A DNA stretch of 64,000 nt from HGM11525 sp036307445 (GTDB lineage: Bacteria > Bacillota > Clostridia > UBA1381): assembly GCA_036307445.1 (NCBI GenBank), contig JAXJXP010000045.1, forward strand, positions 1 to 64,000, in the 5' to 3' direction. The notes beneath the pieces were generated by a model that was not told the DNA's origin, ran no database searches, and was given only the letters and a program-made list of their open reading frames with translations. Of this stretch, positions 8,672-15,947 are shown in pieces. The position numbers were made by a program, and so were the translations under genes. Within the stretch, counting starts at the first letter, position 1. Each line of letters starts with the position of its first letter.

Positions 8672-9919
8672 TTATATTCTTATTTGACCGTTGCCGTAGA
8701 TAATATTTTTTGTCGTTGTAAGTGCGTTTAAGCCCATAGGACCTCTTGCGTGCAACTTTTGTGTGCTTATTCCGATTTCTGCACCAAACCCGAATTCATA
8801 ACCGTCGGTAAAACGAGTAGAAGCATTTACATAAACTGCGGCGGCATCAATCTCATTTAAAAACCTTTGAGAATTTTCATATGAGTTGGTTATTATTGCC
8901 TCGGAATGCCCTGTGTTGTAACAGTTGATGTGTTCAATTGCTTCATCTATATCCGATACAATCTTGCAGGAAATTATAAGGTCTAAGTATTCCGTTCCCC
9001 AATCCTCATCTGTTGCCGGGGTTGCGGAGGAAACAATTTTGCACGTCTTTTCACAACCGCGTATTTCCACACCCTTCTCAAGAAGCCTTTCTGCGATGGC
9101 GGGGAGCAGATGTGTTGCTTTTTCGTGTATTACAAGTGATTCCAAGGCGTTACATACACCTGTTCTCTGAGTCTTTGCATTTTCTATAATATCAGCCGCC
9201 ATTTGTAAATCAGCAGTTTCGTCAACAAAGATATGACAGTTTCCCGTACCTGTTTCAATTACGGGGATAGTGCTGTTGTTAACAACTGTAGAAATCAATC
9301 CTGCACCGCCTCGGGGGATAAGCACGTCAATATATTTGTTAAGCCGCATAAGCTCGGTTACTGTTTCTCTTGATGTGTCTTCAATCAAAATCAAAGCATC
9401 ATCGGTGATGCCGTTTTCTTTTAATGCTTCACATAACACCTTGCAGATTGCTTTGTTAGAATTGATTGCATCACTGCCGCCTCGGAGAATTACTGCATTT
9501 GATGTCTTAAAACAAAGACCGAACGCATCTGCGGTAACATTCGGGCGTGATTCGTAAATAATCCCGATTACACCTAAGGGTACACGTTTTTGCCCGATGA
9601 TAAGTCCGTTCGGACGCTCTTTCATTGATATAACCTCGCCTACAGGGTCGTCAAGAGCGGCTATGTCGGTAAGGCCGTCAGCCATTGCTTTGAGTCTGTC
9701 GTCGGTAAGGCGGAGTCTGTCAATCAAAGAATCCTTTACACCTTTTTCCTTTGCAAGAGTAATATCCTTGTCATTTTCGGCGAGAATAAAGTCCTTGTTG
9801 GCAATAAGAGCTTTTGCGGCAGAGGTAAGTGCGTTGCTTTTTTCGCTCTTTCCAATGAGTACAAGCTCTGCTGCAGCTTTTTTTGCTCGTTTTCCTATAT
9901 TATCAAGATATTCCATCAT
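8672..9919 (-). CDS. proA: Glutamate-5-semialdehyde dehydrogenase (gamma-glutamyl phosphate reductase)
   Basis: A 415-residue ALDH-superfamily enzyme that reduces gamma-glutamyl phosphate to the semialdehyde in proline synthesis. Motifs include GVIGIIYESRPNVT, ILRGGSDA, the catalytic-cysteine segment QRTGVCNALE near residue 255, and the C-terminal FGAEIGISTQKLHARGPMG. It lies 9 bp after a secreted stalk-domain gene, with AAGAGG ahead of ATG 9919 (a second ATG is at 9916). The partner proB is not in this window, which is unusual because the two are normally adjacent. Confidence 0.96.
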   Translation of the reverse strand: MMEYLDNIGKRAKKAAAELVLIGKSEKSNALTSAAKALIANKDFILAENDKDITLAKEKGVKDSLIDRLRLTDDRLKAMADGLTDIAALDDPVGEVISMKERPNGLIIGQKRVPLGVIGIIYESRPNVTADAFGLCFKTSNAVILRGGSDAINSNKAICKVLCEALKENGITDDALILIEDTSRETVTELMRLNKYIDVLIPRGGAGLISTVVNNSTIPVIETGTGNCHIFVDETADLQMAADIIENAKTQRTGVCNALESLVIHEKATHLLPAIAERLLEKGVEIRGCEKTCKIVSSATPATDEDWGTEYLDLIISCKIVSDIDEAIEHINCYNTGHSEAIITNSYENSQRFLNEIDAAAVYVNASTRFTDGYEFGFGAEIGISTQKLHARGPMGLNALTTTKNIIYGNGQIRI

Positions 9920-9928
9920 ATAAGCCTC

Positions 9929-10360
9929 TTATTTATCTGTGATTGCTACTGTGTTTGTGTCTTTTATCCATTCAACCTTAGCGCCAAGCTCCTCAATAAC
10001 AAAGTGGAGCGGAACCATGGTTCTTCCGTTTGCGATTTCGGCAGGAACTTCAAGCGGTTTTTCTGTTGAGTTTACAAATGCAGTAGCCTGTCCAATCTGA
10101 AGAAATATAAAGTCAATTTTTGTGCCGTCATCCTTTATAATCATAGCAGTCTGAGTGTCGTTGTCCCAACCAACATTTGCGCCTACAGCCTCAAAAACAC
10201 CGCGAAGAGGAACCATTGTGCGATTGTTCTTGTAGTATGCGCCTGTGTCAAGCACGAGCGGAGTACCGTTGTAGGTGATGGTGATGTCATTTGCAAATGC
10301 AACGACGGTTGAAAATACAGCTGCAGTGCAAAGTACTGCAGAAATTAGTTTTTTAAGCAT
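9929..10360 (-). CDS. Secreted copper-amine-oxidase N-domain (stalk) protein
   Basis: A 143-residue exported protein. Residues 1-24 form a signal peptide (KK, a hydrophobic core, then AFA before the mature DITIT). The rest is two half-repeats of the copper amine oxidase N-terminal-like domain, each with the hallmark R-T-M-V-P-L motif (NRTMVPLRGVFEAVGA near 47-62 and GRTMVPLHFVIEELGA near 110-125), followed by V-x-W. In Clostridia these domains are found in cell-wall or extracellular proteins; a copper or oxidase function is not implied. No anchoring region is seen, so it is probably released or wall-associated. It shares a transcript with proA. Confidence 0.85.
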   Translation of the reverse strand: MLKKLISAVLCTAAVFSTVVAFANDITITYNGTPLVLDTGAYYKNNRTMVPLRGVFEAVGANVGWDNDTQTAMIIKDDGTKIDFIFLQIGQATAFVNSTEKPLEVPAEIANGRTMVPLHFVIEELGAKVEWIKDTNTVAITDK

Positions 10361-10393
10361 AGTAATACCAACCTTCCGTATGTAGTTTTCTCT

Positions 10394-10422
10394 ATTATAA
10401 CAAATGTTTCGGGATATTTCAA
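10394..10422 (-). promoter_or_regulatory. Sigma-A promoter of stalk-domain gene and proA
   Basis: On minus: TTGAAA, 17 bp, TATAAT, ending about 34 bp before the start codon. Confidence 0.7.
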
Positions 10423-10439
10423 GTATAAATACGTAGAGG

Positions 10440-10468
10440 TTGACTATGAAATTTTTTGATGATATAAT
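10440..10468 (+). promoter_or_regulatory. Sigma-A promoter of the PQ-loop-like gene
   Basis: TTGACT, 17 bp, TATAAT. It implies a leader of about 118 nt before ATG 10593; that leader has only a weak CCAAA/TTTGG hairpin. It is divergent from the promoter at 10394. Confidence 0.65.
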
Positions 10469-10592
10469 TATTTTATAGAAGAGAAAATCTATGAATTGCT
10501 TGTGGTTGATTCATTAAATATGCTTGGTATCCAAATCGTTTGGTATTTTTACGGTGGAAAGCATATAATGTCAGAATAAAGGGAGAGATACT

Positions 10593-10892
10593 ATGGAATA
10601 TTATGAAATTTGTGAAATGATGATGATTATTAGCTTTGGTGCTTCGTGGCCTTTGAATGTGATTAAATCATATAAGTCAAGAACAGCTAAAGGGAAAAGC
10701 CTTGGGTTTTTATGTTTAATTCTTTTAGGCTATGTTGCAGGAATAACGGGCAAGTTTATAAATAAAAAATATATGGGCAGTTTAACATCAAATTGGTATG
10801 TGTTATTTTTCTATTTTCTCAACTTTATTATGGTATTCATAGATTTTCTGTTGTATTTTAGAAATAAACAGCTTGATAAATTAGATAAATAG
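10593..10892 (+). CDS. Small PQ-loop/SemiSWEET-like membrane protein
   Basis: A 99-residue protein with three predicted membrane helices (about 8-25, 40-58 and 70-90). The segment WPLNVIKSYKSRTAKGKSLGF after the first helix resembles the PQ-loop signature, in which the first helix ends in P-Q followed by a kinked loop and K-S-x-x-G-x-S. Here the Q is replaced by L. Three helices match half of a SWEET/PQ-loop carrier, which in bacteria works as a homodimer (SemiSWEET). The substrate is unknown. ATG 10593 follows AAAGGGAGAG. The family call rests on the motif only. Confidence 0.6.
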   Translation: MEYYEICEMMMIISFGASWPLNVIKSYKSRTAKGKSLGFLCLILLGYVAGITGKFINKKYMGSLTSNWYVLFFYFLNFIMVFIDFLLYFRNKQLDKLDK

Positions 10893-11039
10893 GTTCAATA
10901 TATTTAATCTTTCCAATGAACCGATTTGGTCTAATCGTAAATGCTGAGCCTACTCTTTATAACGGAAAGATGTCGAAAACTGCAAAAAATAATGACAGTA
11001 TATGTTCCTTATTTAGCTAATATTTTTCGACAAAACCAC
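10893..11039 (+). other. Intergenic region with nested inverted repeats and two Spo0A-box-like sites
   Basis: No gene is seen. It contains AATCTTTCC/GGAAAGAT (10906-10914 with 10964-10971), a small GATT/AATC hairpin inside that, and TGTCGAAAA/TTTTCGACA (10971-10979 with 11024-11032). The last pair matches the Spo0A box TGTCGAA in both orientations, and the second copy lies 7 bp upstream of the carA -35. Confidence 0.4.
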
Positions 11040-11068
11040 TTGACAAAATTCGTATATAGTGTTAGAAT
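11040..11068 (+). promoter_or_regulatory. Sigma-A promoter of the carAB leader
   Basis: TTGACA, 17 bp, TAGAAT. The predicted transcription start near 11075 gives a leader of about 165 nt before carA. Confidence 0.75.
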
Positions 11069-11100
11069 ATATAAAAATTAAGAATTGAGGAGCAAGTGTG

Positions 11101-11175
11101 ATGGGTGTACTATACGGTAAAATGAATATGATGCCTGACGCATTTGGTTTTTCTTTTGACAAATTCAGACGATGA
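11101..11175 (+). CDS. 24-residue leader peptide upstream of carA
   Basis: A short reading frame (ATG 11101, TGA 11173) with its own strong site GAGGAG eight bases upstream. The peptide begins MGVLYGKMNMMPDAFG and ends FSFDKFRR, so it closes with two arginine codons (AGA CGA) immediately before the stop. The codons for AFGFSF form a U-rich run (11143-11158). The last codons lie inside the 5' arm of the terminator hairpin at 11168. This geometry is that of a transcription-attenuation leader: a ribosome at the end of the peptide would block the hairpin. Function is inferred from layout only. Confidence 0.65.
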   Translation: MGVLYGKMNMMPDAFGFSFDKFRR

Positions 11176-11210
11176 TTGAAAGTAGTTGCTTTTATCATTG
11201 TCTTTTTTTT
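11168..11210 (+). terminator. Intrinsic terminator (attenuator) in the carA leader
   Basis: Arms 11168-11182 and 11189-11202 pair over 14 bp with two G-U pairs and one bulge, around a 6-nt loop, and are followed directly by eight T residues (11203-11210). It lies between the leader peptide and the carA ribosome site (AAGGAGG 11225-11231). It should terminate unless disrupted. Confidence 0.8.
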
Positions 11211-11238
11211 GGACAAAATACAGCAAGGAGGAAAAGGT

Positions 11239-12291
11239 ATGAAAGCTGAATTGATTTTGGAAAACGGTATGCGCTTTGCCGGAGAGCTTTTCGGTGATGA
11301 ACGTGAGGTTGTCGGCGAGGTTATTTTCTCTACAAATATGGCAGTAGGCTATCAGGAAGCTATTACAAACCCTGCAGCAGCAGGTCAGATTGTTGTTACA
11401 ACATTTCCGCTAATAGGAAATTACGGTGCAAACACTATTGATATGGAGTCGGATAAGGCTGCAATGACAGCATTGGTTGTTCGTGAAAAGTGTGATTTTC
11501 CGTCTAATTTCAGATGCGAAAAAACACTTGACAGCTTTATGAAAGAGAAGGGCGTTGTGGGTCTTTGCGGTATAGATACAAGAGCACTTACAAGGGTTAT
11601 AAGAGATAACGGTACTATGAAGGGTGTAATCGCTTTGACTGATATGTCAGACGGTGATGCAGAGGCTAAGATGGCAGGATTTGATGAATCCAAGCTTGTT
11701 ATGAGTGTTACAACAAAGGAAAAATATACTTATACAGACAAGGGCGACAGAAATGTTGCAGTAATTGACCTTGGTGTAAAGAAAAGCACATTAGAGGAGC
11801 TTGCCAAGAGAAATGCGAAGGTAACAGTATTCCCGGCAGATGCTTCTTCGGAGGAGATTATGGCAATAAAGCCTGATGTTGTTTTCCTTTCAGGTGGTCC
11901 CGGAAATCCGGCTGACGCCCTTGCGCTTGAAGCTGTAAAGGCACTTCTCGGCAAGGTTAAGGTTTGCGGAATCGCATTAGGACATATGGTTATAGCACTT
12001 GCGCTCGGCTGCAAGGTTGAAAAGCTTTCATTCGGACATCACGGCGGAAACTATCCTGTTAAGGATATAGCGAGCGGCAGAGTACTTATTACTGCTCAAA
12101 ATGATAATTATGTTATTACAGGGCTGGCAGACGGTGTTTCGGAGACGTTCAAGAATGTAAATGACGGAACAATTGCAGGCTTTGAATGTAAGGATAAGAA
12201 TGCAGAGGGAGTGCTCTTTACACCCAATGGCGGAGAAAGCGTATTCCAGGACGGATTTGTATTTGACAGATTTTTAGGTAAGGAGGACTAA
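11239..12291 (+). CDS. carA: Carbamoyl-phosphate synthase small subunit with glutaminase triad missing
   Basis: A 350-residue CarA by length and by motifs: N-terminal FSTNMAVGYQEAITNP, AGQIVVTTFPLIGNYG, SGGPGNP and GHHGGNYPV. CarA normally hydrolyses glutamine and passes ammonia to CarB. The catalytic residues are changed: the elbow that normally reads GICLGHQ is GIALGHM (Ala246 in place of the Cys nucleophile, Met in place of the Gln), and the usual FHPEA near the C-terminus is FTPNGG (Thr328 and Asn330 in place of His and Glu). Glutaminase activity is therefore not expected, and CarAB probably uses free ammonia. The start is ATG 11239 after AAGGAGG; upstream in-frame codons lie inside the leader terminator. 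Confidence 0.93.
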   Translation: MKAELILENGMRFAGELFGDEREVVGEVIFSTNMAVGYQEAITNPAAAGQIVVTTFPLIGNYGANTIDMESDKAAMTALVVREKCDFPSNFRCEKTLDSFMKEKGVVGLCGIDTRALTRVIRDNGTMKGVIALTDMSDGDAEAKMAGFDESKLVMSVTTKEKYTYTDKGDRNVAVIDLGVKKSTLEELAKRNAKVTVFPADASSEEIMAIKPDVVFLSGGPGNPADALALEAVKALLGKVKVCGIALGHMVIALALGCKVEKLSFGHHGGNYPVKDIASGRVLITAQNDNYVITGLADGVSETFKNVNDGTIAGFECKDKNAEGVLFTPNGGESVFQDGFVFDRFLGKED

Positions 12292-12295
12292 GAGT

Positions 12296-15200
12296 ATGCC
12301 ACTTGATAAAAGCATTAAAAAGGTACTAGTAATAGGCTCGGGTCCTATTGTAATCGGTCAGGCAGCTGAGTTTGACTATTCGGGAACGCAAGCTTGCCGT
12401 GCCATTGAGGAAGAGGGGATAGAGGTTGTACTTGTAAACTCAAACCCTGCTACAATTATGACAGACAGAGGTATGGCATCTGAAACTTATATAGAGCCTC
12501 TTACAATTGAGTATATCGAAAAGGTAATTGAACGTGAGCGTCCGGACAGCGTAATTGCAGGTATGGGCGGTCAGACGGGACTTAACCTCACTTGTGAGCT
12601 TTACGATAGAGGAATCCTTGATAAGTACAATATGAAGGTTATAGGTACCTCTATTGAATCAATCAAAGAGGGCGAGGACCGTGATAGCTTTAAACAACTT
12701 ATGGAACGCACCAATCAGCCGATTGCACCGAGTGCTATTGTTACCAATCTTGAAGATGGTTTCAAATTTGCGAGCGAGATTGGCTATCCTGTAATTGTTA
12801 GACCTGCATACACTCTGGGCGGAACAGGCGGTGGAATAGCAGAGGACGAAACTCAGCTTGAAGAAATTCTTGCACAGGGACTTCACCTCTCGAGAGTCGG
12901 TCAGGTACTTCTCGAAAAGTCTATCAAAGGCTGGAAGGAAATCGAATTTGAGGTGATTAGAGACGGGACGGGTAACTGTATCACCGTCTGCAGTATGGAA
13001 AATGTAGACCCTGTCGGTGTTCATACAGGCGACTCTATCGTAGTTGCGCCGGCACTTACACTTGCTGAAAAAGAGTATAATATGCTCCGTACAGCTGCAC
13101 TTGATATAATCAGCTCGATTGAAATCAAGGGCGGATGTAACGTGCAGTTTGCACTTAATCCGGACAGCTTTGAGTATGCAGTTATTGAGATAAACCCGAG
13201 AGTTAGCCGTTCGTCAGCATTGGCGTCTAAAGCGACAGGCTATCCTATTGCAAAGATTGCATCTAAGATTGCACTCGGCTATAATCTTGACGAAATTAAA
13301 AATGCTGTTACAGGCACAACCTATGCGTGCTTCGAGCCGACAATTGACTATGTTGTAACCAAAATACCCAAGTGGCCGTTTGATAAGTTCTTTGGTGCTA
13401 AGAGAAATCTTGGTACAAAGATGATGGCAACCGGCGAAGTTATGGCTATTGGAAGCACATTGGAGGCATCGCTCTTAAAAGGTGTGCGTTCACTTGAAAT
13501 AGGTCAGTACACTCTTGAGCATAAGGCGTCAAAGGAAAGAAGCTTAGAGGAGCTTATAAACAGAGTTGCAACGCCTGATGATGAAAGACTCTTTGATTTG
13601 GCTGAGCTTATTCGCCGTGGTTATCCGCTTGAGAAGATTGCGGAAGTTACCATAATGGACAAGTTCTTCCTTAAGAAGATTAAGAATATAGTAGATGCAG
13701 AAGAAGCAGTTAAAAAGCTAACTCTTAAAGACTTTGATGCTGATACAATGCGTTATTATAAAAAGCTGGGCTTTTCTGACAGAGGCTTATCTCAGCTTTT
13801 GGGAGTATCAGTTCCTGAGGTTTATAATCTCAGAAAGGAGCTTGGTGTAATTCCGGTATACAAGAAGGTTGACACTTGTGCGGGTGAGTTTGAGGCAGTG
13901 TCGCCTTATTACTACTCTACCTATGATGCGGAAAACGAAGCAACTCCTTCTGACAAGAGAAAGGTAATAGTAATCGGCTCAGGACCAATTAGAATCGGTC
14001 AGGGTATTGAGTTTGACTACTGCAGTGTTCACAGTGTATTTGCTCTTAAGAAAGCAGGCATTGAAACAATTACTATAAACAATAACCCCGAAACTGTAAG
14101 TACAGACTTTGACACCTCGGATAAGCTTTATTTTGAACCTCTTACAGAAGAAGATGTATATAATATTATTGAGCTTGAAAAGCCTGAGGGTGTTATACTG
14201 CAGTTTGGCGGTCAGACTGCTATTAAGCTTGCCAACTTCCTTGATGAGATGAAGGTTCCCATTTTGGGCACTCAGCCAGAACAGATTGATGAGGCTGAGG
14301 ACAGAGAGAAGTTTGACGAAATTCTCGAAAAGCTTGATATAAAGAGACCTAAGGGTAAGGCAGTGTGGAGTGTTGAAGAGGGTGTTGCTGAGGCTAATAA
14401 GCTTGAATACCCCTTGCTTGTTCGCCCTTCATACGTTCTTGGCGGTAAGGGTATGGAGATTACTAGAAACGAAACAGACCTTGTAAACTACCTCACAAAC
14501 GCGTTTAAGAATGATAAGAAGAACCCTGTTCTTATCGACCGTTATCTCGGTGGTAGAGAGCTTGAGGTTGATGCTATCTGTGATGGTGAAGATGTTCTAA
14601 TCCCTGGTATTATGGAGCATCTTGAAAGAGCGGGTGTGCACTCCGGCGACTCAATTTCTATCTATCCTCCGCAGAATATCAGCGATAAGATTATTGGCGA
14701 AATAATGGACGTAACATACAGAATAGCAAGAGAATTGAAGGTTATCGGTATGATTAACATTCAGTTTATCGAATATAGGGATGAGCTTTACATTATTGAG
14801 GTAAATCCGCGTTCGAGCCGTACTGTTCCGTATATAACAAAGGTTACAAATGTACCAGTTATAGATATCGCGACAAGAATTATGCTCGGTGAAAGCTTAA
14901 AGAGTATGGGATTTGAGTCAGGTATTGCACCTGTCACCAAGACGGTGGCTGTTAAAGTGCCCGTATTCTCAACAGAAAAGCTTCCGAGAGTTGAAGTCAG
15001 CTTAGGACCTGAAATGCGTTCGACAGGAGAAGTTCTTGGCGTTGGTAATTCATTTGTTGAGGCTATGTATAAGGGCTTTGTTGCGGCAGGTACCACCATT
15101 CCTTCGGCAGGCAGCACTATCCTTGTAACTGTGCGTGATATTGATAAGGAAAAATTCCTCCCGATAGCAAAGCGTTTTGCTGCACTTGGATGCAAGTTCA

Positions 15201-15508
15201 TATCAACTGCAGGAACGGGTAAGCTTTTGAAGGATAATGGCATTGAAGTACAAATTTCAAAGAAGATTTCTGAAGGTGTACCCAATGTCCTTGATGTAAT
15301 CAGAAGCGGAATTGTTGACCTTATAGTAGATATTCCCAAGAAGGGTAATGACGTACATTCAGACGGCTTCAAAATCAGAAGAACAGCAGCAGAATGCTCT
15401 GTATCACTTATGACAAGCCTTGATACCGTTGCCGCTATGGTAGAGGTTATGGAGTCGGGTTATAACACAGACAAGACTTCAATTATCAAGCTTTCAGACG
15501 TTAAGTAA
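12296..15508 (+). CDS. carB: Carbamoyl-phosphate synthase large subunit
   Basis: A 1070-residue CarB of full length with its two homologous ATP-grasp halves. Each opens with a Rossmann motif (IGSGPIVIGQAAEFDYSG near 15 and IGSGPIRIGQGIEFDYC near 560) and carries ATP-grasp segments (RPAYTLGGTGGG and RPSYVLGGKGM). The C-terminal MGS-like allosteric domain covers about 935-1070. It makes carbamoyl phosphate for pyrimidine and arginine synthesis. ATG 12296 lies 4 bp after the carA stop, using AAGGAGG within the end of carA, so the subunits are translationally linked. The synthase halves look intact, which fits use of free ammonia if CarA is inactive as a glutaminase. Confidence 0.97.
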   Translation: MPLDKSIKKVLVIGSGPIVIGQAAEFDYSGTQACRAIEEEGIEVVLVNSNPATIMTDRGMASETYIEPLTIEYIEKVIERERPDSVIAGMGGQTGLNLTCELYDRGILDKYNMKVIGTSIESIKEGEDRDSFKQLMERTNQPIAPSAIVTNLEDGFKFASEIGYPVIVRPAYTLGGTGGGIAEDETQLEEILAQGLHLSRVGQVLLEKSIKGWKEIEFEVIRDGTGNCITVCSMENVDPVGVHTGDSIVVAPALTLAEKEYNMLRTAALDIISSIEIKGGCNVQFALNPDSFEYAVIEINPRVSRSSALASKATGYPIAKIASKIALGYNLDEIKNAVTGTTYACFEPTIDYVVTKIPKWPFDKFFGAKRNLGTKMMATGEVMAIGSTLEASLLKGVRSLEIGQYTLEHKASKERSLEELINRVATPDDERLFDLAELIRRGYPLEKIAEVTIMDKFFLKKIKNIVDAEEAVKKLTLKDFDADTMRYYKKLGFSDRGLSQLLGVSVPEVYNLRKELGVIPVYKKVDTCAGEFEAVSPYYYSTYDAENEATPSDKRKVIVIGSGPIRIGQGIEFDYCSVHSVFALKKAGIETITINNNPETVSTDFDTSDKLYFEPLTEEDVYNIIELEKPEGVILQFGGQTAIKLANFLDEMKVPILGTQPEQIDEAEDREKFDEILEKLDIKRPKGKAVWSVEEGVAEANKLEYPLLVRPSYVLGGKGMEITRNETDLVNYLTNAFKNDKKNPVLIDRYLGGRELEVDAICDGEDVLIPGIMEHLERAGVHSGDSISIYPPQNISDKIIGEIMDVTYRIARELKVIGMINIQFIEYRDELYIIEVNPRSSRTVPYITKVTNVPVIDIATRIMLGESLKSMGFESGIAPVTKTVAVKVPVFSTEKLPRVEVSLGPEMRSTGEVLGVGNSFVEAMYKGFVAAGTTIPSAGSTILVTVRDIDKEKFLPIAKRFAALGCKFISTAGTGKLLKDNGIEVQISKKISEGVPNVLDVIRSGIVDLIVDIPKKGNDVHSDGFKIRRTAAECSVSLMTSLDTVAAMVEVMESGYNTDKTSIIKLSDVK

Positions 15509-15527
15509 AAATATATAAACTTTTTTC

Positions 15528-15556
15528 AAAAATCCCCTTGACATAAGGGGATTTTT
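15528..15556 (+). terminator. Terminator of carAB
   Basis: A 12-bp stem (15528-15539 with 15545-15556) and a 5-nt loop; the 3' arm ends in TTTTT. The loop contains most of the -35 hexamer of the next promoter. Confidence 0.8.
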
Positions 15557-15566
15557 CTTGTATAAT
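15538..15566 (+). promoter_or_regulatory. Sigma-A promoter of ylxM-ffh, nested in the carB terminator
   Basis: TTGACA (15538-15543), 17 bp, TATAAT (15561-15566): a full consensus promoter whose -35 lies in the loop of the preceding terminator hairpin and whose spacer is the hairpin's 3' arm. Confidence 0.85.
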
Positions 15567-15617
15567 AGCAACTGTAAAGTTTTTTGCCTTTACAGGTAAG
15601 GATGGCGGTAGAGTAAA

Positions 15618-15932
15618 ATGAGTAAAAATCTTACTATGACCGTATTGCTCGATTTTTACGGCGAGCTTTTAACCGACAAGCAAAGACAGGCACTTGTTTC
15701 TTATTATGATGAGGACTGTTCGCTTTCTGAGATTGCCGAAAATATGAGTATTTCGCGTCAGGGCGCGAGGGATTTTATCAAAAGAGGAGAAGCGCAGCTT
15801 TTGGAATTTGAAGAAAAACTTGGCTTAGCATCAAGGTTTATGAAGATAAACCAGTTGGTAGACGAGCTTGAAAAATCAAATCTTCCCGAAAATGTGCAAA
15901 AGCTGATTGATGAAATCAAGAACAACCTTTAG
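15618..15932 (+). CDS. ylxM: YlxM-family putative helix-turn-helix protein
   Basis: A 104-residue member of the UPF0122/YlxM family. It has the sigma-region-4-like helix-turn-helix LTDKQRQALVSYYDEDCSLSEIAENMSISRQGARDFIKRGEAQL near residues 17-60. The family lies almost always next to ffh and has been linked to regulation or assembly of the signal recognition particle pathway. The ffh gene starts 15 bp downstream here, fitting that context. Confidence 0.9.
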   Translation: MSKNLTMTVLLDFYGELLTDKQRQALVSYYDEDCSLSEIAENMSISRQGARDFIKRGEAQLLEFEEKLGLASRFMKINQLVDELEKSNLPENVQKLIDEIKNNL

Positions 15933-15947
15933 AAAGCGTGGTGCAAA

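Noticed and set aside
11176..11238. Longer carA start within the leader
   Set aside because: These codons lie in the terminator hairpin and T-run; ATG 11239 has AAGGAGG and fits the family start.
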